In this document: one piece after another, positions 49,805 to 56,596 of the stretch | Layout of the letters: every line of letters starts with the position of its first letter | How positions within the stretch are numbered: the stretch's first letter is position 1 | DNA from: a virus | Strand: one strand, 5' to 3' | Length of the DNA: 64,000 nt | Virus record (IMG/VR): IMGVR_UViG_3300043788_000101 | Span: 1 to 64,000 of that record | Translations under genes and position numbers: made by a program | The notes under the pieces: generated by a model | What the model saw: the letters and a program-made list of their open reading frames with translations, nothing else | What the model was told of the DNA's origin: nothing | The model's database searches: none

Positions 49805-50116
49805 ATGTGCACGTTTTCGATGATCGTCGATCAGTTGGGGCCGAAGATACCGGACATCACGTCGCCGAATCCGTTCGCGCCTTGGGTTGCGCCGCAACCT
49901 CCGATGTCGTTCACGCCGTACACGCACGAGCAGATCGAGGAGTGGCGCAAGTTCTTCGAGGAGGCCAAGGCAAAGCTCGCAGCGGCGAAAGCCGAGGACG
50001 AAGCGGTCGGCACGCCAGACTGCACGGACCCCGCGAAGCGCCCCATCCTAGAGCGGCTCGCGGAAATGGAACGTCGACTCGCAGCGATCGAAAAGGCCGT
50101 TGGCCTGAAAGGATAA
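49805..50116 (+). CDS. Coiled-coil small protein (103 aa)
   Basis: Pro-rich N-terminus (PKIPDITSPNPFAPWVAPQP), then charged helices (EEWRKFFEEAKAKLAAAKAE, RLAEMERRLAAIEKAVG). Might be a spanin- or tail-associated helper. Unknown. Confidence 0.65.
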   Translation: MCTFSMIVDQLGPKIPDITSPNPFAPWVAPQPPMSFTPYTHEQIEEWRKFFEEAKAKLAAAKAEDEAVGTPDCTDPAKRPILERLAEMERRLAAIEKAVGLKG

Positions 50117-50119
50117 CCC

Positions 50120-50362
50120 ATGCACTATCGAAACGGACGCGAAGCCAAGAACGGGGACCAAATCGTTTCACTCGGGCCTGACGGCAAGGTGCTCGGCGTC
50201 GGCATTCTCTACAACGCCGTGGCTGGCAACGACTACTGCAACGGGAGCCTTGCGCTGATTCCGGGCCCCGCGTACGCGTGCCTGGTCGACGCGTTGCACG
50301 TTGACGACCTCGCGGCCCTCCTCGCCGAGAAGGGCCTCGACAAGCGTCCGGCCGGCAAGTGA
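50120..50362 (+). CDS. Small beta protein (80 aa)
   Basis: NGREAKNGDQIVSLGPDGKV and LYNAVAGNDYCNGSLALI read like the compact SH3-like barrel seen in many short phage proteins. Role unknown; stop overlaps the next GTG. Confidence 0.68.
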   Translation: MHYRNGREAKNGDQIVSLGPDGKVLGVGILYNAVAGNDYCNGSLALIPGPAYACLVDALHVDDLAALLAEKGLDKRPAGK

Positions 50363-51018
50363 CCGATTACGCCGTAGCACCCGCACGGGTCGGCCTCTGG
50401 CTCGACTGCGACACGATCGGCACGCTGACGCCGTCTAGGATCGCGGCTGCCATGGCGCATGTGCACCCGACCTACGGCAAGGTCCAAGGAATCGAAGGCT
50501 ACAGCGAGCTTCCGAACGAACGCGTCGACGGGACCATCTGGACGGCCGACTCGCTCGCGATGGTCGTCGCTGCTGGGGCGCAAGCGCTCTGGATACAGCA
50601 CCCACTCGCGCCGGGTTGGATACCGTCCGAGAACCTCGGGGCTATTCACGAGGAGCACGCGAGCGCCTACGCGGCCTCCTGCGGATTCCCGATGCCGATC
50701 CACGGCGGCGTCGACATCGAGGGCACCGCGGGGCCTTCGTACGGCTACGGGCTCACGTGGGCCACGAATCGAGTGCAGCGCGGCGGCAAGTGTATGGGCT
50801 ACTACGGCTACCAGCTCGGGATGAGCCTCGCTGACTTCGCTGCGATGGCGAACGTCACGGCGTATTGGGAAGCCTTCAATCAGCCGCGCATCGGTGGGCG
50901 CGGGCCGTGCCTTGTCCAGGGTCCTACGCTCACGATCCCAGGCTTCGGCGCGGTCGACACCGACCTGATGGCGGCCGACCTGAAGGGTGAGCTTCCCATG
51001 GTCTGCCAAGCCGCCTAG
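50359..51018 (+). CDS. DUF1906/GH25-like TIM-barrel hydrolase (219 aa)
   Basis: GTG 50359. VGLWLDCDTIGTLTPSRIAA, VAAGAQALWIQHPLAPGW, PIHGGVDIEGTAG, YWEAFNQPRI follow the strand/acidic-residue order of the DUF1906 and GH25 barrels; the Asp-Ile-Glu is the likely catalytic pair. Probably a second peptidoglycan-active enzyme. Last gene of the late operon. Confidence 0.72.
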   Translation: MTDYAVAPARVGLWLDCDTIGTLTPSRIAAAMAHVHPTYGKVQGIEGYSELPNERVDGTIWTADSLAMVVAAGAQALWIQHPLAPGWIPSENLGAIHEEHASAYAASCGFPMPIHGGVDIEGTAGPSYGYGLTWATNRVQRGGKCMGYYGYQLGMSLADFAAMANVTAYWEAFNQPRIGGRGPCLVQGPTLTIPGFGAVDTDLMAADLKGELPMVCQAA

Positions 51019-51047
51019 CAATCGCGACCTGCACAGCAGCGTCAAGC

Positions 51048-51077
51048 GCCCCCACCTGGCTTCGGCTGGGTGGGGGC
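51048..51077 (+). terminator. Strong rho-independent terminator of the late operon
   Basis: GCCCCCACC (51048-51056) pairs with GGTGGGGGC (51069-51077); the inside contains GC-TTCG-GC, a stable UUCG-type tetraloop, and TTTCTGCTTTT follows. On the minus strand the same stem ends the leftward operon, but without a good T-tract. Confidence 0.88.
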
Positions 51078-51117
51078 TTTCTGCTTTTGTGCGCCCTCTC
51101 GCCCGAAGTCGCCTAGG

Positions 51118-51315
51118 CTAGCACGTTGGGCAGGGGCGGCGATGCTCGTCGCAGTAGTCGCAGTTGCCTAAATGCTGGCCGCAATCCGGGCACTTGACCT
51201 CGGCGGACAACGTCTCCGCCCACGTGCGCCAGTGGACGGTGGACGGACACGGCGGGTCCGAATCGGGCCGGCCAGTGTAGGGCCGGTGGCACCAGGCGCA
51301 AGTCTCGTCGCTCAT
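51118..51315 (-). CDS. Zinc-ribbon protein (65 aa)
   Basis: ATG 51315 behind GGGAGAG. Three CxxC-type pairs (CAWCHRPY, CPDCGQHLGNCDYC, CPTC), so probably two zinc sites. Last gene of the leftward operon; preceded by a copy of the junction repeat. Confidence 0.75.
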   Translation of the reverse strand: MSDETCAWCHRPYTGRPDSDPPCPSTVHWRTWAETLSAEVKCPDCGQHLGNCDYCDEHRRPCPTC

Positions 51316-51326
51316 TCGCTCTCCCT

Positions 51327-51345
51327 TGCGCGCACTCCCGCGCCG
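51327..51345 (-). repeat. Junction repeat (core GCGCGC), copy 1
   Basis: Between the genes at 51353 and 51118; GTGCGCGCAA then GGGAGAG leads into the next start. Degenerate. Confidence 0.5.
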
Positions 51346-51352
51346 TTCGTCC

Positions 51353-51559
51353 TTACTTTTCACCACGCGAAATCAAGATGACATCGGCGACGAGTAGCGG
51401 TCGCTGCCACTTTCCCTTTGAGGCGAGACCATTCTCGCGCGTGAATCGGTAGCTGCCACAATTCGAGCAGTCTTCGCGCGCCATACTGCCGAACCCGAAC
51501 GCGACCATTGGCTTCGGGTGACGGCATCGCGCGAGGCGCAGCACGGCGGTGTGAATCAT
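51353..51559 (-). CDS. Small CxxC protein (68 aa)
   Basis: ATG overlaps the previous stop. Contains EDCSNCGSYRFTRE, a possible half zinc site, and a hydrophobic end (RPLLVADVILISR). Unknown. Confidence 0.7.
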   Translation of the reverse strand: MIHTAVLRLARCRHPKPMVAFGFGSMAREDCSNCGSYRFTRENGLASKGKWQRPLLVADVILISRGEK

Positions 51560-51990
51560 CGGCGTCCCGTCACGTCGAGCGACGAAGCCTCATCGAAAAC
51601 GCCCGCAGAAGCGTTTGGCTCCGTCTTCGCTTCTGAAAGCCTACGCGCCTCATTCACAAGGCTGTAGGTCTTGTCGCACTCGGCACAATGCTCAACGCAC
51701 GACGCGCCGGGGCACGCGCACCCGAGCGCGTACTGGTCGAGGCGAGCAATTGTCCTCGCGAGCATCGTACGCAAGGCGTCGCCGTACTGTTTCTGCGCGT
51801 CGGCAATCACCGTCCAGCGGTTCCGAGCCTTCGTCATCTCTTCGAGATCGGCTTCCGCCATAGCGAGCCTTGCGCGACTCTCGATTAGCCGCGTCTCGGT
51901 GCCGGCTAGAAGCTCTGGGCAGAACGCCTGGTGTTCGACGCCGCGCGCTGTCTTACGCCCGCCGCACGCATCGCAAACGAGGTAGCTCAT
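51556..51990 (-). CDS. Zinc-ribbon plus coiled-coil protein (144 aa)
   Basis: ATG 51990 overlaps the previous stop. YLVCDACGGRKTARG at the start, a coiled coil (LIESRARLAMAEADLEEMTK), then CACPGASCVEHCAECDK. Likely a metal-binding early protein; no known family. Confidence 0.75.
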   Translation of the reverse strand: MSYLVCDACGGRKTARGVEHQAFCPELLAGTETRLIESRARLAMAEADLEEMTKARNRWTVIADAQKQYGDALRTMLARTIARLDQYALGCACPGASCVEHCAECDKTYSLVNEARRLSEAKTEPNASAGVFDEASSLDVTGRR

Positions 51991-52238
51991 GGCAACGGCT
52001 CCCATCGTCCAGGCAGCCAGTGAAGCGCCTCTCCGATGCCCCAATTCTTCCAATGCTCATCGCACCTGAGCGAGCGAACTATCACGCGACCGCTTCGCGT
52101 TCGACGATGCCTCGTAGGCCTCTGAGGGCAACGTCCGTCGCCACTCTCATGCTGGCATCGGCGGTGCTCAGTTTCGGTATGCGGGGTATCGACGCCGCAC
52201 ACGGGGCATGAAAACGTACCTGTCGGAACTGCACTCAT
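51987..52238 (-). CDS. Zinc-binding small protein (83 aa)
   Basis: ATG 52238 behind GGAGG with ideal spacing; an ATG 18 bases upstream is less favoured. FSCPVCGVDTPH, HRRCQHESGDGRC and LRCDEHWKNWG carry six Cys/His pairs, a treble-clef or HNH-like metal site without the usual catalytic His arrangement. Confidence 0.7.
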   Translation of the reverse strand: MSAVPTGTFSCPVCGVDTPHTETEHRRCQHESGDGRCPQRPTRHRRTRSGRVIVRSLRCDEHWKNWGIGEALHWLPGRWEPLP

Positions 52239-52297
52239 GTCGCCTCCGTTTGCCATTGTCCTAAAGCCCCTCGCGCGTAAAACAACGCCCATATTCC

Positions 52298-53106
52298 CTA
52301 CAGCGGTAGCCGCTCAGCGAGCCCAAACCCCGCACTATTGCGGTGTCCGCCTCCGCCGTACTTCTTGGCAATCTCCGAGACGTCCACGCCTTCGGGACCG
52401 CGCGACCGAAGCGAGTAGGCATAGATGCCGTCCGCTCGCTGGAACCATCCAAGGGCGAACGGGGCCGACTCCGCGAGCTTGCCGACTAGCTCTGAGATGT
52501 TGATGTACGGCGCATTCACGATCGGGATGCGGTAACCCTCGAAGTCGACCGTCCGGGCTTGTTCGACCATCTCCGATACGTAGCGGTCGACGAACGCGAG
52601 CACCGCTTCCCCCTTGTCGATGACAGCGGCAAGCGATAGGTCATTCAGTGCGCTCCACTCCGAGAACGAATCGCGCTTGCAGGCCGAGATCCAAGCGTTC
52701 GCCTCCTTGCTCTTGTCGAATTTCCACCGCCACAAGTCGCGGTCCTCCACGAAATCGATGAGCCACGGTCGTGCAGTCCGGTGCAGCAAATCCCATGTGA
52801 GGCCGGCGCCACTTCGATCCATGTCGAACGTGGCGAAGTCGAGCCCTTCGAGCGCGCCTGCGCCGTCTTGTGGTGGTCGAACACGGATAGTCCGGAAGCC
52901 TTCGCCTTCATGTCCAGCATGACGTCGCGCGGGTAGCTGAAGTCGACGACGAGCACCGACCGTCCGGTCACGTCGGGCGGTGCGTCGCCGTAGCTGGCTG
53001 GTAGGTACTCGGCCTCATCGCCGTACTTGAGCCACGCCGCCCACGCAGCGGTGTACCCGTCGATACAGTTCCCATGGTAGATTACGAGTCGCTTCTTCTC
53101 AGCCAT
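52298..53106 (-). pseudogene. DHH-family phosphoesterase gene broken by a frameshift
   Basis: ATG 53106 starts EKKRLVIYHGNCIDGYTAAW, VLVVDFSYPRD and SGLSVFDHHKTAQA, the DHH core. At about 52851-52858 the sense frame changes by -1, as if one base were missing. The rest continues in another frame (LEGLDFATFDMDRSGAGLTW, FVEDRDLWRWKF) to GGGGHRNSAGF at the end, the DHHA1 motif. Both halves are clearly one family. The cause may be a real mutation, a sequencing error in the GCGCGC run, or frameshifting. Intact relatives hydrolyse small nucleotides or oligonucleotides. Confidence 0.85.
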
Positions 53107-53137
53107 GGCCTTTCCTTTCCTGCGTGATCCTACGGGT

Positions 53138-53156
53138 TGCGCGCATCACTTCGGGC
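53138..53156 (-). repeat. Junction repeat, class I (AAGTGATGCGCGC)
   Basis: Includes the last Lys codon and TGA of the gene at 53146. Confidence 0.75.
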
Positions 53157-53421
53157 ATCGTCCGTACATCAAACCGCACCCCTCACACTCCCAGTGCGCC
53201 ACGTAGGAAGGCGGCGGCGGTCCTCCGATTCGGTCTGAATGGCGGTAGCGCACTACACCGGAAACGCGTCCACCACATACGCGGCACGGCGCAGTCTCGG
53301 GAGCGTATTTACCGACCCTGCGTCTCTTATCCTCTTCGTCCGCACGCCGCTCTGCCATGTGCTTCGGTATCTCGCGAGCTATGCGCGCCACGTCCTCGGG
53401 AGTGAACTTGGGCAGCTTCAA
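53146..53421 (-). CDS. Zinc-ribbon protein (91 aa)
   Basis: TTG 53421 behind GAGGAGAC. Helical N-terminus (KFTPEDVARIAREIPKHMAE), then APCRVCGGRV and WECEGCGLMYGRC, two CxxC pairs of a zinc ribbon. Its terminal codon and stop (AAG TGA) belong to a copy of the junction repeat. Confidence 0.75.
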   Translation of the reverse strand: MKLPKFTPEDVARIAREIPKHMAERRADEEDKRRRVGKYAPETAPCRVCGGRVSGVVRYRHSDRIGGPPPPSYVAHWECEGCGLMYGRCPK

Positions 53422-53437
53422 GGTGTCTCCTCTCTCA

Positions 53438-53455
53438 GTGCGCGCATCACTTCGC
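53438..53455 (-). repeat. Junction repeat, class I
   Basis: AAGTGATGCGCGCAC followed by TGAGAGAGGAGAC, the ribosome site of the gene at 53421; the same 13-base ribosome segment occurs at 55131-55145. Confidence 0.75.
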
Positions 53456-53507
53456 CGATGACACCGACAAGTCTTCGAGTGCGCACGTCAAACCGTGTAG
53501 CATGTCT

Positions 53508-53732
53508 TCACTCCAGAATTCTTGTCGTAGGCGTTCCACCCGTCGCACGGCATCCGTCCGCCGTGACAGTCTCTTCAGTCTGCCCATTGGCATGCAGTTC
53601 GTGAGTGTCTAACCATGGACGCAGGCCGTCATCCAAACCGCTCCACGTGAAAGACGATCCGCACGGGCAAACGTACGTGGACGTATCAAGATCAACTTGA
53701 AGCTTTAGCGGTCCGGTCTCTCCCGCTCTCAT
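53508..53732 (-). CDS. Small protein (74 aa)
   Basis: ATG 53732, 10 bases after AAAGGAACGGAG. LKLQVDLDTSTYVCPCGSSF contains one CPCG and a His later (WLDTHELHANGQ), so a zinc-finger is possible. A separate 18-codon frame (53450-53506, minus) fills the gap downstream and ends in the same AAG TGA repeat. Confidence 0.65.
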   Translation of the reverse strand: MRAGETGPLKLQVDLDTSTYVCPCGSSFTWSGLDDGLRPWLDTHELHANGQTEETVTADGCRATGGTPTTRILE

Positions 53733-53758
53733 GTTGCTCCGTTCCTTTCTTCCGTCTC

Positions 53759-53995
53759 CTAGTCGTCCGCGCGCATCACTTCGCCACATCCAGGCGCGCA
53801 AGGTTCGCCTGCTCCCGCGCCACACAAGACGCACGTCGGTTTGCACCGTCCGCCATGGCCAGCGGGCAGCCGGCAGTGCCGTACGTTGCGCTCGTAACAG
53901 GGAATGTCACTCACCATGCGCGGCTTACACCGCTCACATCGACAGATGCAGGCGCGCGTCTGGCAATGAATCCCGTTTAGACAGTGCCCCGTCAT
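53759..53995 (-). CDS. Cys-rich protein (78 aa)
   Basis: ATG 53995 behind AGGGAGAC. CLNGIHCQTRACICRCERC, CYERNVRHCRLPAGHGGRC and CVLCGAGAGEPCAPGC: at least 14 Cys, so several metal sites. Its end (EVMRADD) reads through the junction repeat in a different frame, unlike the neighbours that stop in it. Confidence 0.7.
   Translation of the reverse strand: MTGHCLNGIHCQTRACICRCERCKPRMVSDIPCYERNVRHCRLPAGHGGRCKPTCVLCGAGAGEPCAPGCGEVMRADD
53767..53785 (-). repeat. Junction repeat, class I, read through
   Basis: Here the preceding gene reads GAA GTG ATG CGC in another frame and ends nine bases later. Confidence 0.75.
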
Positions 53996-54008
53996 CTTCG
54001 TCTCCCTA

Positions 54009-54032
54009 GCGCGCGCAGCGTCGGCGCGATTA
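54009..54032 (-). repeat. Junction repeat, class II (ATCGCGCCGACGCTGCGCGC)
   Basis: Follows the stop of the gene at 54030 and precedes AGGGAGAC. Confidence 0.75.
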
Positions 54033-54302
54033 GCAGTAGCATTCCGGACATGCGTGATGGCCCGTGTTCGGGCAGCCGATCTCGTTCTCTTTCTCACACG
54101 GGACGGCCTTCATATCCTTGAAGCAGAGAACGCGAGCGCCAAGACACTTCTTGCAGGCGAGCCCGCGAGGTGGGCGCATGCGCTCGTTCATTCGAGCCAC
54201 GATTCGAGCGGCCAGCTCGGGCGTGTCGACCATGCCAACGCACACGTCGTCAAAGTAGAGCGTGCGTCCCAATTTTCGTCCCACTCGCCACCTGGGAATC
54301 AT
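54030..54302 (-). CDS. Zinc-binding small protein (90 aa)
   Basis: ATG 54302 behind GGGAGAG. Basic N-terminus (IPRWRVGRKLGRTLYFDDV), a helix, then CKKCLGARVLCF and CPNTGHHACPECYC. Probably a zinc ribbon; function unknown. Confidence 0.7.
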   Translation of the reverse strand: MIPRWRVGRKLGRTLYFDDVCVGMVDTPELAARIVARMNERMRPPRGLACKKCLGARVLCFKDMKAVPCEKENEIGCPNTGHHACPECYC

Positions 54303-54314
54303 CTAGCTCTCCCT

Positions 54315-54333
54315 CGCGCGCACTACTTCGGCC
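54315..54333 (-). repeat. Junction repeat, class I variant
   Basis: AAGTAGTGCGCGCG: the stop codon is TAG instead of TGA; then GAGGGAGAGCTAG before the next ATG. Confidence 0.7.
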
Positions 54334-54511
54334 TTCGTGACGACGTGCGCTCACATGGCGGCCATGACGTCGTGGCGTCGATTGTGACGTGCACACCTTC
54401 GTGCCCGCGTTCCCGATGGCATCGCATCCGGTGGTTGTTCGGCGGCTCCGCGCGGTACGCCCACGACCGACACCGCGCAGCTTTCTTTGTTCGGATGACC
54501 ATCTGACTCAT
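54323..54511 (-). CDS. Small basic protein (62 aa)
   Basis: ATG 54511 behind GGGAGAGATAG. VIRTKKAARCRSWAYRAEPP, MRCHRERGHEGVHVTIDA: a CxxH/ CxxxxxH-type pattern found in short phage proteins. Ends with AAG TAG inside a variant junction repeat. Confidence 0.65.
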   Translation of the reverse strand: MSQMVIRTKKAARCRSWAYRAEPPNNHRMRCHRERGHEGVHVTIDATTSWPPCERTSSRRPK

Positions 54512-54521
54512 CTATCTCTCC

Positions 54522-54536
54522 CTCGCGCGCAGTTAG
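54522..54536 (-). repeat. Junction repeat, truncated
   Basis: TAACTGCGCGCGAGGGAGAG; shares the right half with the copy at 54315. Confidence 0.6.
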
Positions 54537-54922
54537 ACCGCCGATGCTCCAGACACTTGCGCACTGACACTCACCGGAGTGTAGGCGTCACACTTCCCGC
54601 ACCTGGCGCACTTGTAAGGCGCGTGGTCGTAGTGCCGGTGCGGGATTGGGTCGTCGCCCTGACACTCGCAACGGTCGGGGTGCTCGTAAAAGCCGCGACC
54701 GCACCAGCTTAGCGCGCCGCCCTCGTTGTTGATTCGGTCTAGCCGTGCGTGGTCGACGTCCTCGGCTCGAATCTTCCCGATGGCGTCGTAAGCCCGAAGG
54801 ACGACACGTACCCTTTCCCATTCCTCGTCTGATGGGCGCACCCCTGGTGTTTCCAATTCTTGGAGTCGCCCACACTCGTCGTTGAGAGCAGATAGGATGT
54901 CAGCGATGGCTTTCGACTTCAC
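54533..54922 (-). CDS. Early protein with C-terminal zinc ribbon (129 aa)
   Basis: GTG 54922 behind AGGGTGAC. N-terminal helices (AIADILSALNDECGRLQELE, WERVRVVLRAYDAIGKIRAE), then GFYEHPDRCECQGDDPI and YKCARCGKCDAYTP. Unrecognised. Confidence 0.72.
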   Translation of the reverse strand: MKSKAIADILSALNDECGRLQELETPGVRPSDEEWERVRVVLRAYDAIGKIRAEDVDHARLDRINNEGGALSWCGRGFYEHPDRCECQGDDPIPHRHYDHAPYKCARCGKCDAYTPVSVSAQVSGASAV

Positions 54923-54953
54923 GTTGTCACCCTTCGTCCGTGTCCCGGTTCAT

Positions 54954-54972
54954 CGCGCGCATCACTTTTGGG
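54954..54972 (-). repeat. Junction repeat, class I
   Basis: AAAAGTGATGCGCGCG; supplies the AAG TGA end of the gene at 54962. Confidence 0.75.
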
Positions 54973-55129
54973 ATGCTTCCGGCTTCGGAATACCCATCCG
55001 CACTTTGCGCAGAATGACGCATCCAAGGCACTTGCATCCGCGTGCGATGTATTGGCCCGTCTTCTCGTTCCCCAGCGTCCGCCATGCCTCTGCGGCTAAG
55101 CGGTCTGGTAATTCGATCGTTACCTTCAC
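54962..55129 (-). CDS. Small protein with CxxC (55 aa)
   Basis: GTG 55129 behind GAGGAGAC; shorter than usual length cut-offs. KVTIELPDRLAAEAWRTLGN looks like the start of a ribbon-helix-helix-type strand and helix, then YIARGCKCLGCVILRKVRMG. Could be a tiny metal-binding regulator. Confidence 0.62.
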   Translation of the reverse strand: MKVTIELPDRLAAEAWRTLGNEKTGQYIARGCKCLGCVILRKVRMGIPKPEASQK

Positions 55130-55145
55130 GGCGTCTCCTCTCTCA

Positions 55146-55166
55146 GTGCGCAGCGTCGGCGCGATG
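55146..55166 (-). repeat. Junction repeat, class II
   Basis: CATCGCGCCGACGCTGCGCAC followed by the same GAGAGAGGAGAC as at 53421. Confidence 0.75.
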
Positions 55167-55170
55167 TTCC

Positions 55171-55419
55171 TCACGTATGCCCACCGTCTAAAACCTCGGA
55201 GGCGACGATCAGCGCCGGATCGTTTGAACCCTTGTGCTGCACGCCACAAATTGTCGATCCTGGAACATGCTCCATCGCACACTCGATTGCGCGCATTGCA
55301 GTTGGAGCCACAACGGCCAGCATCCGATTTTCGGACCACCGACGTCCCGCTGCCTCATCTTTCGGCAACGTGACCGTCACATGCCACACGTGCTGCCCCT
55401 TGAATACTTGAATGGCCAT
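55171..55419 (-). CDS. Hypothetical early protein (82 aa)
   Basis: ATG 55419 behind AGAGGAGG. Alpha/beta (AIQVFKGQHVWHVTVTLPKD, MRAIECAMEHVPGSTICGVQ). Unknown; flanked by junction repeats on both sides. Confidence 0.7.
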   Translation of the reverse strand: MAIQVFKGQHVWHVTVTLPKDEAAGRRWSENRMLAVVAPTAMRAIECAMEHVPGSTICGVQHKGSNDPALIVASEVLDGGHT

Positions 55420-55437
55420 TTCGTGCCTCCTCTAGAA

Positions 55438-55459
55438 GTCCGCGCGCATCACTTCGGGG
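55438..55459 (-). repeat. Junction repeat, class I
   Basis: AAGTGATGCGCGCGGACTTC; right half GGACTTCTAG is shared with the class II copy at 56010. Confidence 0.78.
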
Positions 55460-55739
55460 ATGCTGGCGACACGTGCCCACCATTTTCGATGATCCGAACC
55501 GCGTCCTCTAACGCATGACCAGCCATCCGTCGGTCGCCATTCTTATATCGCTCCCACGAGGCGAGCGCCTCTGCCTTGAGCCAAGCAACGATGAGAGCCC
55601 GCTCGCTCTTCACGCCCTCATCGTACCCCGCCGCACGCATGATGCTCGGGACGTCTATCGGCGGTTGCTGCCCGACGTCCACGTAGATGACGGCGTTTGG
55701 CGCCAGTGTGCCTCGTAGGTCTGTCGGTTCATTAGCCAT
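55449..55739 (-). CDS. Hypothetical early protein (96 aa)
   Basis: ATG 55739 behind GGAGG. Extended N-terminus (LAPNAVIYVDVGQQPPIDVP), then long helices (KSERALIVAWLKAEALASWE, MAGHALEDAVRIIENG). Resembles short phage proteins without assigned function. Confidence 0.72.
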   Translation of the reverse strand: MANEPTDLRGTLAPNAVIYVDVGQQPPIDVPSIMRAAGYDEGVKSERALIVAWLKAEALASWERYKNGDRRMAGHALEDAVRIIENGGHVSPASPK

Positions 55740-55758
55740 CGTGCATCCTCCTTCGCCT

Positions 55759-55781
55759 CGCGCGCAGCATCGGCGCGATTG
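55759..55781 (-). repeat. Junction repeat, class II
   Basis: AATCGCGCCGATGCTGCGCG after the TAA of the gene at 55785. Confidence 0.75.
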
Positions 55782-55784
55782 TCG

Positions 55785-55991
55785 TTACACTTCCTCACGG
55801 TTCGCGAACCCATCAGTGTTCGGGCAAGTCTGCGAGTTTGGCCTGATGTGATTGTCGAGGATGCCTACGTACTTGCATTGGGAGCACCGCTCCAGACGAG
55901 GCTTTTTCTTTGGCCACGACAGGCCAACGACGCCGAGCACGATGGCGACCACGAGCAGAAACGTGAGGTACTGAATCGAGAAGCCTTGCAT
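55785..55991 (-). CDS. Small membrane protein with zinc-knuckle tail (68 aa)
   Basis: ATG 55991 behind AGGAGAC. One N-terminal transmembrane helix (YLTFLLVVAIVLGVVGLSW), then a cytosolic LERCSQCKYVGILDNHIRP ... CPNTDG, likely binding zinc. Unknown role. Confidence 0.7.
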   Translation of the reverse strand: MQGFSIQYLTFLLVVAIVLGVVGLSWPKKKPRLERCSQCKYVGILDNHIRPNSQTCPNTDGFANREEV

Positions 55992-56009
55992 GGTCGCCGT
56001 CTCCTAGAA

Positions 56010-56035
56010 GTCCGCGCGCAGCCGCGCGGCAATTG
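56010..56035 (-). repeat. Junction repeat, diverged class II
   Basis: AATTGCCGCGCGGCTGCGCG, followed by CGGACTTCTAGGAGAC before the start at 55991. Confidence 0.65.
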
Positions 56036-56090
56036 TCACTACAGATTCTCACCGCCGTTGACCAGGATGATCCCCTTGGCTTCATAGGAC

Positions 56091-56270
56091 CTAGCGCGCC
56101 TCTCGCGTTCTCGCGTTCCTCACAAGCTGCTCCACGGCCCCGCTCCGCGTCTGACCGCGCTGGCTCGCGATGGCGTCGAGTCGGGCAAGCGCCTCGGGAC
56201 TCAGCGTCAGCGTCACCATGGGGCGCGTGCGCTTGGCGTTGGGGGTCGTGGGGGTGCCGGAGCGGGTCAC
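56091..56270 (-). CDS. Ribbon-helix-helix (CopG/Arc-type) regulator (59 aa)
   Basis: GTG 56270 overlaps the stop of the gene before it (GTGA). After a basic Thr/Pro-rich arm the sequence RPMVTLTLSPEALARLDAIA followed by SQRGQTRSGAVEQLVRNART has the beta-strand, helix, turn (GQTRSGAV) and helix of ribbon-helix-helix repressors. The palindromic DNA ahead of its operon is a natural binding site, so self-regulation is likely. Too short for common length filters. Confidence 0.78.
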   Translation of the reverse strand: MTRSGTPTTPNAKRTRPMVTLTLSPEALARLDAIASQRGQTRSGAVEQLVRNARTREAR

Positions 56271-56479
56271 GACTTCGATCGTTCGATTTCGATGATGCGA
56301 GCTATCTCGTTCAAAGCATCCCGGCGTGACCCGCGAACGGACGCCATCAACGTTCGGGAAGCATGTTCCCAGCCGACCGTAAAGCCTCGCCCGTCACTGT
56401 CGCGGCGAACGCGAACGTAGGCGCACTTCCCGTTGACGACAAGCTTGCGCGCGTCCCAGCCTGTCCATGTTTCTGACAT
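56267..56479 (-). CDS. Hypothetical protein co-transcribed with the RHH regulator (70 aa)
   Basis: ATG 56479 lies seven bases after a TACTAT box, so the message is probably leaderless. ETWTGWDARKLVVNGKCAYV, RGFTVGWEHASRTLMASVRG: compact alpha/beta. Paired and overlapping with an RHH protein, as in toxin-antitoxin or repressor operons, but it matches no toxin I know. Confidence 0.7.
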   Translation of the reverse strand: MSETWTGWDARKLVVNGKCAYVRVRRDSDGRGFTVGWEHASRTLMASVRGSRRDALNEIARIIEIERSKS

Positions 56480-56486
56480 GAGATAG

Positions 56487-56533
56487 ATAGTACATGCGCC
56501 GTACGTACAGCGCAAGGGATAATCGTACGCGCT
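56487..56533 (-). promoter_or_regulatory. Promoter with palindromic operator of the RHH operon
   Basis: Minus-strand TTGCGC (56510-56515), 17 bases, TACTAT (56487-56492). GTACGTAC (56501-56508) sits between the boxes; ACATGCGCCGTACG (about 56492-56505) and CGTACGCGCTATGT (about 56523-56536) form an imperfect inverted repeat around the promoter. Confidence 0.6.
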
Positions 56534-56596
56534 ATGTCGATTTCTGCGGACGCGGCTAAGTGCGCGAAAAGGCTGGGCGCGCGCATGGCACTTACT

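Noticed and set aside
49210-51018. Reading the TIM-barrel protein as a tail-associated enzyme
   Set aside because: Possible, but its place at the end of the operon after the lysozyme-like gene fits lysis better; left as a caveat.
56036-56090. Minus-strand segment reading SYEAKGIILVNGGENL before a TAG
   Set aside because: Looks like a protein C-terminus, but there is no start codon in frame; probably the end of a deleted gene. Too short to call.
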